Below, one piece after another: positions 34,634 through 43,356 of a DNA stretch of 64,000 bases. The translations under genes and the position numbers were made by a program. The stretch comes from Actinomadura spongiicola (lineage in GTDB: Bacteria > Actinomycetota > Actinomycetes > Streptosporangiales > Streptosporangiaceae), in NCBI RefSeq assembly GCF_003432485.1, contig NZ_QVNQ01000015.1, forward strand, positions 58,841 to 122,840. Reading direction: 5' to 3'. Position 1 is the first letter of the stretch, and each line of letters begins with the position of its first letter. The notes below the pieces were generated by a model that saw nothing but the letters and a program-made list of their open reading frames with translations, did no database searches and was not told the DNA's origin.

Positions 34634-36100
34634 ATGAACGTCGAGGCGGTCACCACCGTCGGCGCGGTGAGCGGCGTCCGGGAGAACGGTTTGTCCGTCT
34701 TCCGTGGGATTCCGTTCGCCCGTCCGCCCGTGGGCGCGCTCCGGTTCGCCGCACCCGAACCGCCGGAGCCGTGGGACGGCGTCCGCCCGTGCACGGCGTT
34801 CGGCCCTCCCCCGCCGCAGTCGGCCGCGTTCGGGCCCGCCGCACAGCTCCCGACCGGTGACGACTGGCTGACCTGCAACGTCTGGACACCGGACCCGTCC
34901 GCGTCCCTCCCGGTCATGGTGTGGATCTACGGCGGCGCCTACATCATCGGGCACTCCGCCGACCCCGCCTACGACGGCGCCCTCCTGTCCCGGGAGGGCG
35001 GCGTCGTCGTGGTGACGTTCAACTACCGCGTGGGCATGGAGGGGTTCGGGCAGATCGAGGACGCCCCCGCCAACCGTGGCCTTCTCGACCAGGTCGCGGC
35101 GCTGGCCTGGGTCCGCGACAACATCGCGGCGTTCGGCGGCGACCCGGACGCCGTCACCGTGTTCGGCCAGTCGGCGGGAGCCGGATCGATCGCCGCGCTG
35201 CTCGCGATGCCGAGCGCGTCCGGGCTGTTCCACCGGGCCATCGCGCAGAGCGTCCCCGGCACCTACTTCTCCCGCGCACTGGCCGACGACATCGCCGCCG
35301 CGATCTCCGGCGAGGCGGGCGTCCGCCCCGTCCGGCGGGACCTCGCCACGGTCACCCCCGACCGCCTCACCAAGGTCGTGGACGCGGTCGCCACCTCCAT
35401 GGCCGGACGAACCCGCTGGGGTCTGGTCGCCAATACTTCGACTCCGTTCTCCCCGGTCGTGGACGGCGACGTGCTACCCGCGACCCCGTGGGAGGCGCTC
35501 GCCACCGGAGCCGCCCGCGACATCCCGCTGATCGCCGGGCACAACCGCGACGAGTTCCGCTTCTTCACCGCCATGGCCGGTCGCGTCGGTCAGATCACCG
35601 ACGACGAGGCGTCCACGGCGCTGCGCGCCTTCGCCCCGGACCCCTCGGCCTACCGGGCCGCCTTCCCGGACGCCTCCCCCGAGACGCTGTACGAGCTCGT
35701 CCAGGGTGACTGGCTGTTCCGCATGCCGAGCGTGCGCCTCGCCGAGGCCCACGCCGCCGCGGGCGGCCGCGCCCACCTGTACGAGCTGACCTGGGAGGCG
35801 CCCGGGTTCGGCTCCTGCCATGTGCTGGACGTCCCGCTGGTGTGGGGGAACCTCACCAGCGGCATCGCCAACCTCTTCTTCGGCGGCGCCCCGGACGCGG
35901 CCGCGGAACTGTCGGCGACGATCCGCCCCGCTTGGACGGCCTTCGCGACCTCCGGCGACCCGGGCTGGCCCGCTTATGAATCGTCCCGCCGCCTCACCCA
36001 CGTGCTCAACGACCCACCCGCCGTCGCCCCCTACCCGGAGGAGACGTCCCGCGCACTCTGGTCCCAACACGACTTCGCACCCCTCCCCCTCCTCCCCTAA
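34634..36100 (+). CDS. Type-B carboxylesterase
   Basis: The product has 488 residues. The alpha/beta-hydrolase features are clear: oxyanion-hole GGAYIIG, nucleophile elbow FGQSAGAGS with S180, and the downstream acid and His (NRDEFRFF and GSCHVLDVPL). Early motifs GIPFARPPVGALRF and DWLTCNVW fit the carboxylesterase/cholinesterase family. No signal peptide, so likely intracellular ester hydrolysis. It stands alone, divergent from HU. ATG 34634 has a weak site but begins the conserved N-terminus. Confidence 0.92.
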   Translation: MNVEAVTTVGAVSGVRENGLSVFRGIPFARPPVGALRFAAPEPPEPWDGVRPCTAFGPPPPQSAAFGPAAQLPTGDDWLTCNVWTPDPSASLPVMVWIYGGAYIIGHSADPAYDGALLSREGGVVVVTFNYRVGMEGFGQIEDAPANRGLLDQVAALAWVRDNIAAFGGDPDAVTVFGQSAGAGSIAALLAMPSASGLFHRAIAQSVPGTYFSRALADDIAAAISGEAGVRPVRRDLATVTPDRLTKVVDAVATSMAGRTRWGLVANTSTPFSPVVDGDVLPATPWEALATGAARDIPLIAGHNRDEFRFFTAMAGRVGQITDDEASTALRAFAPDPSAYRAAFPDASPETLYELVQGDWLFRMPSVRLAEAHAAAGGRAHLYELTWEAPGFGSCHVLDVPLVWGNLTSGIANLFFGGAPDAAAELSATIRPAWTAFATSGDPGWPAYESSRRLTHVLNDPPAVAPYPEETSRALWSQHDFAPLPLLP

Positions 36101-36196
36101 CCCGCAGCCGCGATCCAACCAGTTCCCGAGCGCGGCGGCGAGTGCGGATCCCGGGGGGATGCTCGGCCCCGCGCGGCCGCCTCCCCCGAGCGTGGA

Positions 36197-36406
36197 CCTT
36201 TCCGCGTCCGGCGGGCCGAGAGCAGCACCACCGTCCCCGCCGAAGAAGTCGCCGTTCACGAGCACATCGCCGACTACATCGGCCGCCTCGCTATGGCCAC
36301 TCGCGAACCCCGACCGATACCGCCTCCCGTAGGCGCGTGGGACGGCGCGAACCGCGTCGACGCCGTCGCCGGTCGTGGCGTCGGGAGTGTCGGTCACGCC
36401 GGTTAG
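36197..36406 (+). pseudogene. Possible remnant of a MoxR-type AAA ATPase C-terminus
   Basis: One plus-strand frame reads FRVRRAESSTTVPAEEVAVH, then EHIADYIGRLAMATREP, ending at a stop at 36404-36406. This resembles the lid region of MoxR ATPases (pattern vxVhpxvAxYIvxLvxATR). No ATPase core lies upstream; the preceding gene is the esterase. The surrounding gap 36,101-36,475 is otherwise empty. The match is short and visual only. Confidence 0.3.
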
Positions 36407-36475
36407 TCTCGGGATCGGCATGCCGTCCCGGCCACCGACCGCGTTCTCAGCGGCCCAGCGAACGAGGGAAAGCTC

Positions 36476-36832
36476 ATGAGCGAGAAGGACGTCACATCAC
36501 AGATAAAGGAGATCTGCCTTTCGTTGCCGGAGGTCACCGAAAAACCTTTCGGGGGGCATACCGCGCCTTCCTTTCGAGTCCGCGACAAGTTGTTCGTGAT
36601 GACGAGTGAGGACGGGCTTTCGATGACGTTCAAGGCGGGGCCGGGGGTGCAGGAGGCTCTTGTCGCCGAGGCCCCGGAGCGTTTCTTCGTCCCGAAGTAC
36701 GTCGGCAGCAAGGGATGGGTGGGCGCACGTCTCGACGTCGACCACGACTGGGACGAGATGGCCGAACTCATCGAGGACAGCTACCGCCTCATCGCCCCGA
36801 AGCGCCTGACGGCCCTCCTGGACCAGCGGTAG
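36476..36832 (+). CDS. YjbR/MmcQ-family protein
   Basis: The product has 118 residues. It shows the MmcQ/YjbR outline: EICLSLPEVTEKPFGGHTAP, SFRVRDKLFVM, then FFVPKYVGSKGWVGARLD and a final amphipathic helix. The family has a CyaY-like fold and may bind DNA. ATG 36476 follows GAGGGAAAG. Single cytoplasmic protein; no operon partners. Confidence 0.88.
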   Translation: MSEKDVTSQIKEICLSLPEVTEKPFGGHTAPSFRVRDKLFVMTSEDGLSMTFKAGPGVQEALVAEAPERFFVPKYVGSKGWVGARLDVDHDWDEMAELIEDSYRLIAPKRLTALLDQR

Positions 36833-37029
36833 CCGCCACCACGACCCCAGCCGTTGGAAGCGGTGACGAGCCGACGACTCCAACCGCCCCGGAGGTGGGA
36901 ACACCGACCACGGGCGCGAACACCTCGGTGGCCAGAACAATGGCGTCGCAACAACCGACGATGCCCTTGTCCACCATCCCCTCCAACAAGCCCGGCCCCT
37001 ACACGCCAGCGGGTGCAGGACCGTAAGTC

Positions 37030-37660
37030 ATTGTGGCCGGCCAGCCGTTGGACGTCCTCGTACGGCTCCGCCAAGTCCTTGCTCACGGTCAGGGGCGTCA
37101 CCACCAGCGTCACCACATGACCCCGGGCTGGCCGTACTCGATCGTGGCCGCGCTGAAGAACGGCTCGACTGCCCGAACGGCACTGCTGGACGCGGTCCGG
37201 CTGGAACCGGGCGCCGCTGTGCCGGCCGTCGCCGCCGTCCAACTGCGCCAGGTCGTCGAACGGTTGCCAGCCGCTGGACACACGACGAGCAAGGACTCGA
37301 CCTCCTGATCGTGCTGGACGCCGACCACGAGGCTCAGCGGCTGGCGTTCCCATGTCCACGTATACGGCTGCGTCGTCCTATCGCGCCGCTCTCCGCACGC
37401 CCTTCCTACCTTCACCGCTCGCCCTCCGTACCTTCACCGCGGCGCTTTCCTGCCGGCCGACCTTCGGGTCGAGGTGCTCGGCCGGAACGCGTCCCGACCG
37501 CGTACTGCGCCGTCCTACTCCGGACCGCTGCTATGACCCGTTCGGCGGACGCCCGCCCAAGCACGGCACCGAATTCGTCTTCGGTGACCCGGCTAACTGG
37601 GGCGCTTCCTCCGCACGCCGAGATCGTCACCATTGGTATCCGCTGCATGTTGGGGATCAA
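37030..37660 (+). mobile_element. Decayed IS701-like transposase remnant
   Basis: Fragments of one transposase appear in order but in different frames: PGWPYSIVAALKNGSTARTA, LDAVRLEP, AVQLRQVVERLPAAGH, LIVLDADHEAQRLAF, then DRVLRRPTPDRCYDPFGGRP and PKHGTEFVFGDPANWG. The same order (wP...W.....DAVR, QLREVVERL.AAGHW, ILIVMDAGYD, RLRSDRV...GGRPPKHG) occurs in the actinomycete transposases usually placed near IS701. Several frameshifts and a missing N-terminus and C-terminus make it dead. No clean terminal inverted repeats are seen. The flanks 36,833-37,029 and 37,661-37,841 hold no gene. Confidence 0.75.
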
Positions 37661-37841
37661 GCTGTAACAAGCCCGACGAGCGGCGCGACCTTCCGAAGGG
37701 GCATCGGAAGGTCCTCCGGATGCCGGGCCTGGTATTCGCCAGGGCGACGTTGGACCAAGCTCGACGCCCGCAGAAGTCTCCTCGCGGGAAAGCAGGTGAC
37801 GGTTGCCGGGGGTGGAGCGCCGTGGCTGGTTTGGGTGGTAT

Positions 37842-37868
37842 GCCCCGCCGTCACCACGACGGCGGGGC
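37842..37868 (-). terminator. Terminator hairpin after propeller gene
   Basis: Arms GCCCCGCCGTC and GACGGCGGGGC enclose a five-base loop, 10 bp beyond the stop at 37,879. No U-tract. Confidence 0.75.
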
Positions 37869-37878
37869 ACGGTGTCTC

Positions 37879-39063
37879 TCAGTCGATGGTCGGGCCGGAG
37901 ATCGGGGTGTAGCCGGTGAACGGGGCGGGGGGCGCTCCGTTGTCGGCGCGGGTGTTGAAAGCCAGTTGGCTGTTGGGTTGGCGGGCCAGCAGGTACTGGG
38001 CGAACGGACCGGCCTGAGTGAAGGCCGCCGGGTTACCGGTCACCGGTCCCTCGACGCGCCGGAAGCCGGTGAAGGACCCGTTGCCGGAGTTCTGGGGGTT
38101 GGTGTAGATGGCGTTGTCGCCACCGCGGACGTAGACCGCTTGGGAGGTGACGGCGATGTCGCTGGTGGCCGTTACTCCGTCCAGTGGTTTCCAGGTCGAT
38201 CCGGTGACGGCCAGGCCGCGTACGTAGACCCGGTTGTCCTCGCCCCGGGCGAAGATCTCGAAGGCGTTGACCGCGTCGCTGTCCCGGATCGCGATGTTGC
38301 TGGTGACGCGCATGTCGTCGACGGCTCGGAAGCCGGAGGCTCCGCTCGGGCTCACCTGGTTGAGGTAGACGCGGTTGTCGCTGCCCCGGACGAAGATGCG
38401 TATGCTGCCGCCGATGGGGCTGAACAAGCGGCTCGCGGTGATGTCGCTGGTGATGAATCCGCCCAGGCTGCTCCAGCCGGCCCAGGAGCCGTTGCGCCTC
38501 ACGTTGGTCCACACCGCGCCCTCCGGACCCCGGGCGAAGATCCGCACGCTCCCGGCCGGCTCGTCCACCGGGACGATCGACTCGATGTCCCCGGTGACGG
38601 TCAGGCCGGGCACCAGCGAGTATCCGGTGACCGCGCCGGAGGGTGTGACGGTGTTGACGAAGACCTGGTTGTCGGTGCCGCGGACGAAGAGATCGACGGA
38701 GCCGTTCGAGGTGCCGACGGCGGACGGGTCGCCGACGATGACCCCGCCGAGCGATTGGAAGGGAGCGAATCCGGCGCCCGAGCGGGCGGCGTACAGCAAC
38801 GCGCCGTCGGTGCCGCGTGCGGCGACCCCCTTGGCCGGAGGAGTGATGGTGGTCCTCTGGCTGGACTGTGCATAGGCGACCTGCGGTGTGCTCAGGTTGG
38901 GCAGATCGGTGGCGTAGGCGGGAGGCGTCGCCGCGGCCGTCGTCGCGGGCCCTGCCACTGCCGCCGCGAGTGCCGCGGGCGAGGCGAGTGGGAGCAGACC
39001 CGCTGCGGCGGCCAGTGTGACACCCACTCGGACGGTTCTGAGGAACCAAGAGGATTGCTGCAC
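37879..39063 (-). CDS. Secreted beta-propeller-like repeat protein
   Basis: The product has 394 residues. A signal peptide spans about residues 1-33 (VGVTLAAAAGLLPLASPAAL and AAA). From about 75 the sequence is built of repeats of roughly 45-50 residues with the core FxRGxDNxVYxN and a following G...f.......tSdI: examples are DLFVRGTDNQVFVNTV, RIFARGPEGAVWTNVR, RIFVRGSDNRVYLNQV and EIFARGEDNRVYVRGL. This is the pattern of fucose-lectin/PLL-like beta-propellers. It could bind glycans outside the cell; no catalytic site is seen. GTG 39063 has GAAGGG upstream. Confidence 0.8.
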   Translation of the reverse strand: MQQSSWFLRTVRVGVTLAAAAGLLPLASPAALAAAVAGPATTAAATPPAYATDLPNLSTPQVAYAQSSQRTTITPPAKGVAARGTDGALLYAARSGAGFAPFQSLGGVIVGDPSAVGTSNGSVDLFVRGTDNQVFVNTVTPSGAVTGYSLVPGLTVTGDIESIVPVDEPAGSVRIFARGPEGAVWTNVRRNGSWAGWSSLGGFITSDITASRLFSPIGGSIRIFVRGSDNRVYLNQVSPSGASGFRAVDDMRVTSNIAIRDSDAVNAFEIFARGEDNRVYVRGLAVTGSTWKPLDGVTATSDIAVTSQAVYVRGGDNAIYTNPQNSGNGSFTGFRRVEGPVTGNPAAFTQAGPFAQYLLARQPNSQLAFNTRADNGAPPAPFTGYTPISGPTID

Positions 39064-39399
39064 GAAAGAGACCCTTCATCAAGTCGGGAAGTGACTCCTA
39101 TTCGCCGCCGCAGGCCGACTGGATGATTGACGCTTTGACGAACCTCGGGGGTCGATGCGGCCGGGACCCTCTTACCCCCAGAGCCCGCAGACCGCCGCTG
39201 CCGTTCCTTGGCCGCTCGCCGCGCGGTGCGGGTGTGGTCGGTGGTCCCTGCCGTCTCTTCCCCCACTGTGCGGGTGGCTTCGCCAGGGCTCCGCCGACGC
39301 CGCCGTGGGCGGACGGCTCCGCCTCCGCGGCGCAGCGCGGTTGGGGCGATTATGGGGCCGGCACGGTCGCCGATGCCGGCATGTGGGGTTGCCGCCGTG
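39064..39399. other. Intergenic stretch upstream of propeller gene
   Basis: About 335 bp of very GC-rich sequence without a supported gene. It holds the promoter of the secreted protein near its left end and the 3' region of the DUF559-like gene near its right end. I see no hairpin or repeat worth naming. Confidence 0.5.
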
Positions 39400-40329
39400 T
39401 TAGATCGTGAGTCGGTGTGGGCGGCGGTTGAGTTGGGCCAGGCGGGTGGCTATGTGGTCCATGGTGGCGTTGTCGGGGTTCCATCCCCGGTGGAGTAACG
39501 CGGTCAGAAGGGCCTCCAGGTAGGGCGCCGGACGGCAGAGGAGTTCCTTCGTCACGGGAAGAATCTCCCAACCCAGTTGGTTGGTCAGCCAGGCTCGGCG
39601 GCTCGTGTCGTGTGCGCGGGATTCGGGGCCGGTGTGGTGACGCTCGCCGTCGTATTCGAGGCCGACGCGGTAGTCCGGATAGCCGAGGTCGATGTAGAGG
39701 TGGCGGCCCGTCGGACCCGGTACCGGCACCTGCGTGCGCGGACGCGGAAAACCGCAGCGCACCACGGCCATGCGCGTCCAACTTTCGCCGGGGGACGCCG
39801 CGCCACGATCGCCGAGGCGGACGATCTCGCGCAGCCGTTTGTTGCCGCGGTAGCCGGGCAGCGTCCGGGCCATCGCCGTGAGTTCGCCGATGTTCACCCC
39901 TCGCCGGAGGAACTGGTCGAGCGCCGCGACCGCCTCGTGGCGGGGAAGCCAGCGGGCGCAGTCCAACGCCGTGCGAGAGACTGAGGTCAGGCGGACACCC
40001 GCCTTCTCCGTGACGTGGCCGGCGCGCAGTTCCACGTGTTCCGCGGTAACCGGTGAGGGCGGGGTTTCGCAAGTGGGGTGAGTGATGAGTTCGACGCCCC
40101 AGTCGGCCTCGGACACTCCCGGGGGCAGGACGTCGAGGCCCCACATCCAGGCGGCGGTGCGACGGGCGACGACCGTGTTTTGAGAGAGGAGGCCGCTGAG
40201 TGCTGCGGCCCGCGCGTGGAGGGGCGCTCCCCTGACCGGGATGAAGAACACGCCGTCTCTGACGGGGACGGCCGACTCGGCGGGTGTTCGTTTCCGGGCG
40301 CCACTGAACTCGTTCATGTGTTCGATCAT
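39400..40329 (-). CDS. DUF559-like (VSR-type endonuclease fold) protein with AbiEi-like N-terminal part
   Basis: The product has 309 residues from ATG 40329, which follows GGAAGG; ATG 40317 is a second choice. The N-terminal part (VRDGVFFIPVRGAPLHARAA, then VVARRTAAWMWGLDVLP) resembles the winged-helix segment of AbiEi-type antitoxins. The C-terminal part, YIDLGYPDYRVGLEYDGERH followed by DTSRRAWLTNQLGWEIL, is the PD-(D/E)xK-like DUF559/VSR core with E, D and a later Gln/Lys position. Such fusions are common in actinobacteria and not tied to a proven toxin-antitoxin pair. No toxin gene is adjacent. Confidence 0.75.
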   Translation of the reverse strand: MIEHMNEFSGARKRTPAESAVPVRDGVFFIPVRGAPLHARAAALSGLLSQNTVVARRTAAWMWGLDVLPPGVSEADWGVELITHPTCETPPSPVTAEHVELRAGHVTEKAGVRLTSVSRTALDCARWLPRHEAVAALDQFLRRGVNIGELTAMARTLPGYRGNKRLREIVRLGDRGAASPGESWTRMAVVRCGFPRPRTQVPVPGPTGRHLYIDLGYPDYRVGLEYDGERHHTGPESRAHDTSRRAWLTNQLGWEILPVTKELLCRPAPYLEALLTALLHRGWNPDNATMDHIATRLAQLNRRPHRLTI

Positions 40330-40568
40330 GCCCTTCCGTCGTTTCTCCGAAGGGGCACCGAGAAAATGTGGATAACTCTCTGATCGACACGGGGGCGGCG
40401 AGTCCGGACGCCCGCGTGGACGGTCGCGATGGCGGCTGATCACTGCGGCGCGCTCTGATGATCGCGAACCCACGTCCGAAGGGGCTGAACGAACGGGTTA
40501 CTGGGTAGATAGTCGAATGTGTCTGGAGGGCTGGTTGGTCGACGGTCTCGGGCGTCGGGTTGGCTGGT

Positions 40569-40865
40569 ATGGGCAGCGAAGACCGTGCGCTGCCGCTGAA
40601 GGCGCGGCGGAGCCGGGAGCCGATCCCCGCCGCCGGGCCGCCGGACGATCTCGGGGAGCGCCGGCGCGAGACCGAGGAGTACGCGCGTCAGGCGATGGTC
40701 TCCTCGGCGCGAGCCCATGACCGGGCCGCGGTGTTGCTGGAACGAATGGCCGTCGCCCACCCGGACGAGGCGGACGCGCATCTGCAGTCGGCCGCCCGGC
40801 ACCGCCGGTGGGCGGAGAACGACCGGAGGCTGGCGGAGAAGCACGCGCCCGGCGACGATCAATGA
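40569..40865 (+). CDS. Small helical hypothetical protein
   Basis: The product has 98 residues from ATG 40569 (TTG 40560 is also open). It is charged and helical: RRETEEYARQAMVSSARAHD, RAAVLLERMAVAHPDEADAH, then SAARHRRWAENDRRLAEKH. No motifs, signal or membrane segment. The next gene starts 46 bp downstream. Coding bias looks normal, but the ribosome site is weak. Confidence 0.55.
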   Translation: MGSEDRALPLKARRSREPIPAAGPPDDLGERRRETEEYARQAMVSSARAHDRAAVLLERMAVAHPDEADAHLQSAARHRRWAENDRRLAEKHAPGDDQ

Positions 40866-40910
40866 TCGGGTGGGGTTCGTCGCACGGTGTCCGGTGGAGG
40901 ACGGGAGATC

Positions 40911-41531
40911 ATGACCGCTCTGGAAACGACTCGGCGTTCGTTGCACGGGGTCGCCGAACTGGTGCTCGCCGGACCGCAATACCGGCAGAGCGGGACGATT
41001 CGGCTGGCGGTCGTTCCGGGCGGGTTCGTCACCGTCAAGGACCCTGACCTGCGGGTGAACGGTTCGGAGCTGGTGGCCGGTGACCGGCAGGTTCCACTGA
41101 ACGGCGCCACCTGCAGGGAGCTCGCCGCGGCCGCCGGTCTCGACGCGGGCGGCCCGGAAGGGCTTTACGAGGACGGCAGCGGCGTCGGATTGGACGAGGT
41201 CCTCGACGTGGACGCGGAGTCGGCCCGGTACATCGCGGACGTCTTCGGACGCGGACACGAGGCGCTCACAGGGTTCGCGCCGGAAACCACGCCGGTGCTG
41301 TGGCCCGAACACTTCGACGTGGGGATCAGTCTCGACGAAGTCAACTACGGCGTCGCCTTGGGGGACGCGCACGTCGACGAGCCCTACGCCTACGCCGGGC
41401 CGTGGGAGCCGCGTCAGGGGCCGTTCTGGAACGTCACCTTCGGGGCGGCGCGCCCGCTCCGGCAGTTGGACGGCCCCGCCGCCCTGCGCGACTTCTTCAC
41501 CGAGGCCAGGGAGCGGGCCGCCCGCTCCTGA
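40911..41531 (+). CDS. Hypothetical protein
   Basis: The product has 206 residues from ATG 40911 behind GGGAG. It begins with a strand-rich part (LVLAGPQYRQSGTIRLAVVP, then FVTVKDPDLRVNG), has DLDEVNYGVALGD-like ISLDEVNYGVALGDAHVDEP and ends ALRDFFTEARERAARS. I do not recognise the family; it appears cytoplasmic. Its 3' end forms the left edge of the tandemly duplicated junction described at 41,494-42,070. Confidence 0.7.
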   Translation: MTALETTRRSLHGVAELVLAGPQYRQSGTIRLAVVPGGFVTVKDPDLRVNGSELVAGDRQVPLNGATCRELAAAAGLDAGGPEGLYEDGSGVGLDEVLDVDAESARYIADVFGRGHEALTGFAPETTPVLWPEHFDVGISLDEVNYGVALGDAHVDEPYAYAGPWEPRQGPFWNVTFGAARPLRQLDGPAALRDFFTEARERAARS

Positions 41532-42070
41532 AGAGGACGTTCCTCACGGGAAATGAACTCGTACAGGTTGCCGCCGGCGTCCCAGAAGTAGAGCCGCGAC
41601 CACCGTTCGGATGGTCGTGGTCGACCGGACCGTTGTCAGCGGGCGCGGGTTCACCCTGGTTGGACGGCTCCTGGCCCTGCGGTCCTCACGGAGATGAACT
41701 TGTACAGGTTGCCGTTGGCGCCCCAGAAGTAGACGCTGCGGCCGCCGTTCGGGTGGCCGCGGTCGACGAGGCCGTTGACGGCGGGCGCGGGTTCACTCTG
41801 GTTGGACGGCTCGTGGCCCTTGTAAGGGTTCCACCGAGGCGGGGGCGGGCCGGCCCGCTCCTGGAGAGAACGGTCCTCACGGAGATGAACTTGTACAGGT
41901 TGCCACTGGCGTCCCAGAAGTAGACGCTGCGGCCGCCGTTCGGGTGGCCGTGGTCGATGAGGCCGTTGACGGCGGGCGCGGGTTCACTCCCGTTGGACGG
42001 GTCCGCGGCCTTGCATGGCCTTCTTACCGAGGCCAGGGGGCGGGTCGCGCGCTTGTGAAGGGGGCGGGCG
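41494..42070. repeat. Tandem degenerate duplications of the junction of two convergent genes
   Basis: Four copies of one unit, the first and last belonging to real gene ends. Each unit carries the 3' end of the plus-strand gene (CTTCTTCACCGAGGCCAGGG, then GCCCGCTCCTGA and variants) followed by the 3' end of the VOC gene read on the minus strand (encoding NGLVDHGHPNGGRSVYFW and GNLYKFIS-like text). The landmark GTACAGGTTGCC recurs at 41561, 41702, 41893 and, as GTAGAGGTTGCC, 42089, giving spacings of 141, 191 and 196 bp. The first unit is partly deleted. No intact extra gene is formed. Confidence 0.85.
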
Positions 42071-42448
42071 TCACAGGGAGATGAGTTCGTAGAGGTTGCC
42101 GCTGGGGTCCGAGAAGTAGAGGCCGCGGCCGCCGTTCGGGTGGTTGTTGTCGACGAGGCCGTTGGTGGCGTGCGCGGGGTCGCTTCCGTAGGGGATTTCG
42201 TGGGCCTTCAGGCGGCCGATGATGTCGTCGAATGTTTCGGTGTCCACGTTGAAGGCCAGGTGGTGTCCCTGCGGGTGCGCGACGGTCATGAAGTCGAGGG
42301 TGAGGGAGTCGTTCACCCGGATCGGGACGAAATGTGGCGCGTGCGGGTGCGGGCCGGTGTAGCGCAGACCCATGGCGGAGGCGAAGAAGCGGGCGGCCTC
42401 GTCGTTGTCGGTGGCGGTGACGACCGTGTGGTCGAGGGTGATCGTCAT
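42071..42448 (-). CDS. VOC-family (glyoxalase-fold) protein
   Basis: The product has 125 residues. It shows the vicinal-oxygen-chelate pattern: LDHTVVTATDNDEAARFFAS with a metal-type His, then HHLAFNVDTETFDDII, and the closing GGRGLYFSDPSGNLYELISL with the last Glu ligand. It may act as dioxygenase, lyase or resistance protein. The start ATG 42448 overlaps the TetR stop (ATGA), so it is probably controlled by that regulator. Its 3' end has been copied three times just downstream. Confidence 0.9.
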   Translation of the reverse strand: MTITLDHTVVTATDNDEAARFFASAMGLRYTGPHPHAPHFVPIRVNDSLTLDFMTVAHPQGHHLAFNVDTETFDDIIGRLKAHEIPYGSDPAHATNGLVDNNHPNGGRGLYFSDPSGNLYELISL

Positions 42449-43095
42449 TCGGTGCTTCGCTCCTTGAGGGCGCCGTGCAGGAAGACGTCCAGATACTCCT
42501 CGATGGACGGCGCGTCAGGGCCGGTGTGGGGACGGGACCGGGCGAATAGCAGGCCCATGAACAGGCTCGCCAGTTGCGCGGGTGGCAGGCGCAGCCGGTC
42601 GCGATCGGGTTCGAACAGCTCGGCGATGGCGTCGCGGGTGCGGTTCATGGCGGTGTCGCGGTCGGGCAGGGACGGGCGGCCTTCGCCATCGGGCGGCGCG
42701 TCGTCTTCGCCGGGGGTGGGCGGTGTGGGGGGCTCTCGGCGGCCGGTGGCGCGGAGGGCGCCGAGGATCATGCCCATGCGGTCGAGGTAGGCCTCGACGG
42801 CGGCGCCGACCTCAGCGAGGCGGTCGCGCAGCGGGCCGTCGAGCGGGATCCCCGCGATCTCGGCCAGGACGTGGTCGGGGCGCAGCGCCTCGGCGACGCA
42901 CGCGTCCAGCAACTCGTTCTTGTCGGCGAACACGCGGAAGATCGTCGCCTCGCCGATTCCGGCGGCGCGGGCGATCTGGCCGGTGGTGACCGCCGTGCCG
43001 TGCTCGGCGACCAGCGGCAACGCGGTACGGACGATCATTTCGCGGCGCCGCTCGGGACTCATCCCGGGGGCACGGCGGCGGGCGGCGCTCTCCAT
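42445..43095 (-). CDS. TetR-family regulator
   Basis: The product has 216 residues: HTH TTGQIARAAGIGEATIFRVF at about 41-60, then a helical ligand domain with a Pro-rich insertion (TPPTPGEDDAPPDGEGRP) in the middle. ATG 43095. A perfect 22-bp palindrome lies 13 bp upstream. It is translationally coupled to the VOC gene and probably represses both until a ligand binds. Confidence 0.9.
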   Translation of the reverse strand: MESAARRRAPGMSPERRREMIVRTALPLVAEHGTAVTTGQIARAAGIGEATIFRVFADKNELLDACVAEALRPDHVLAEIAGIPLDGPLRDRLAEVGAAVEAYLDRMGMILGALRATGRREPPTPPTPGEDDAPPDGEGRPSLPDRDTAMNRTRDAIAELFEPDRDRLRLPPAQLASLFMGLLFARSRPHTGPDAPSIEEYLDVFLHGALKERSTE

Positions 43096-43107
43096 GCCGA
43101 GAACTGT

Positions 43108-43129
43108 ACGGAGTGAGTACTCACTCCGT
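43108..43129. promoter_or_regulatory. 22-bp perfect palindrome, TetR operator
   Basis: Two half-sites ACGGAGTGAGT and ACTCACTCCGT meet head to head with no spacer, directly upstream of the TetR start. This fits a homodimeric TetR operator (GAGTGAGTACTCACTC core, common for TetR proteins of this type). Confidence 0.85.
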
Positions 43130-43177
43130 CAAGTCCCAGGCCCATGACCGGGGAAGATCCCGATATGGGCGGCTGAT

Positions 43178-43351
43178 ACCGTTACGGTGCTGCGCGCCAG
43201 GAGCGAAGTCCGGTGTGAACCCGGCGCTGTCCCGCAACTGTGGTGTCCCCTTGAGGCCGAGCCAGGTCGCCTCCTCGCGCGCCGACGTTCGTCGACCTCG
43301 TGGAAGGGCGATCCGTCATAGGCGGCCCGCGGCTTCCCTCCAGCCTGGAGG
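43178..43351 (+). promoter_or_regulatory. Cobalamin riboswitch
   Basis: The aptamer core is unmistakable: GGAGCGAAGTCCGGTGTGAA, then CCCGGCGCTGTCCCGCAACT, and later GCCGAGCCAGGTCGCC. Downstream, CCTCCAGCCTGGAGG (43337-43351) is a near-perfect hairpin that includes the GGAGG of the following gene. This suggests that B12 binding hides the ribosome site. It controls btuF-btuC-btuD-cbiZ. Confidence 0.93.
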
Positions 43352-43356
43352 CTCCA

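Noticed and set aside
39400..40329. Toxin-antitoxin pair (AbiE type)
   Set aside because: Only an AbiEi-like N-terminal segment is present; the neighbours show no nucleotidyltransferase toxin.
41494..42070. CRISPR-like repetition
   Set aside because: The units are about 190 bp, degenerate and built from gene ends; there are no short repeats with unique spacers and no cas genes.
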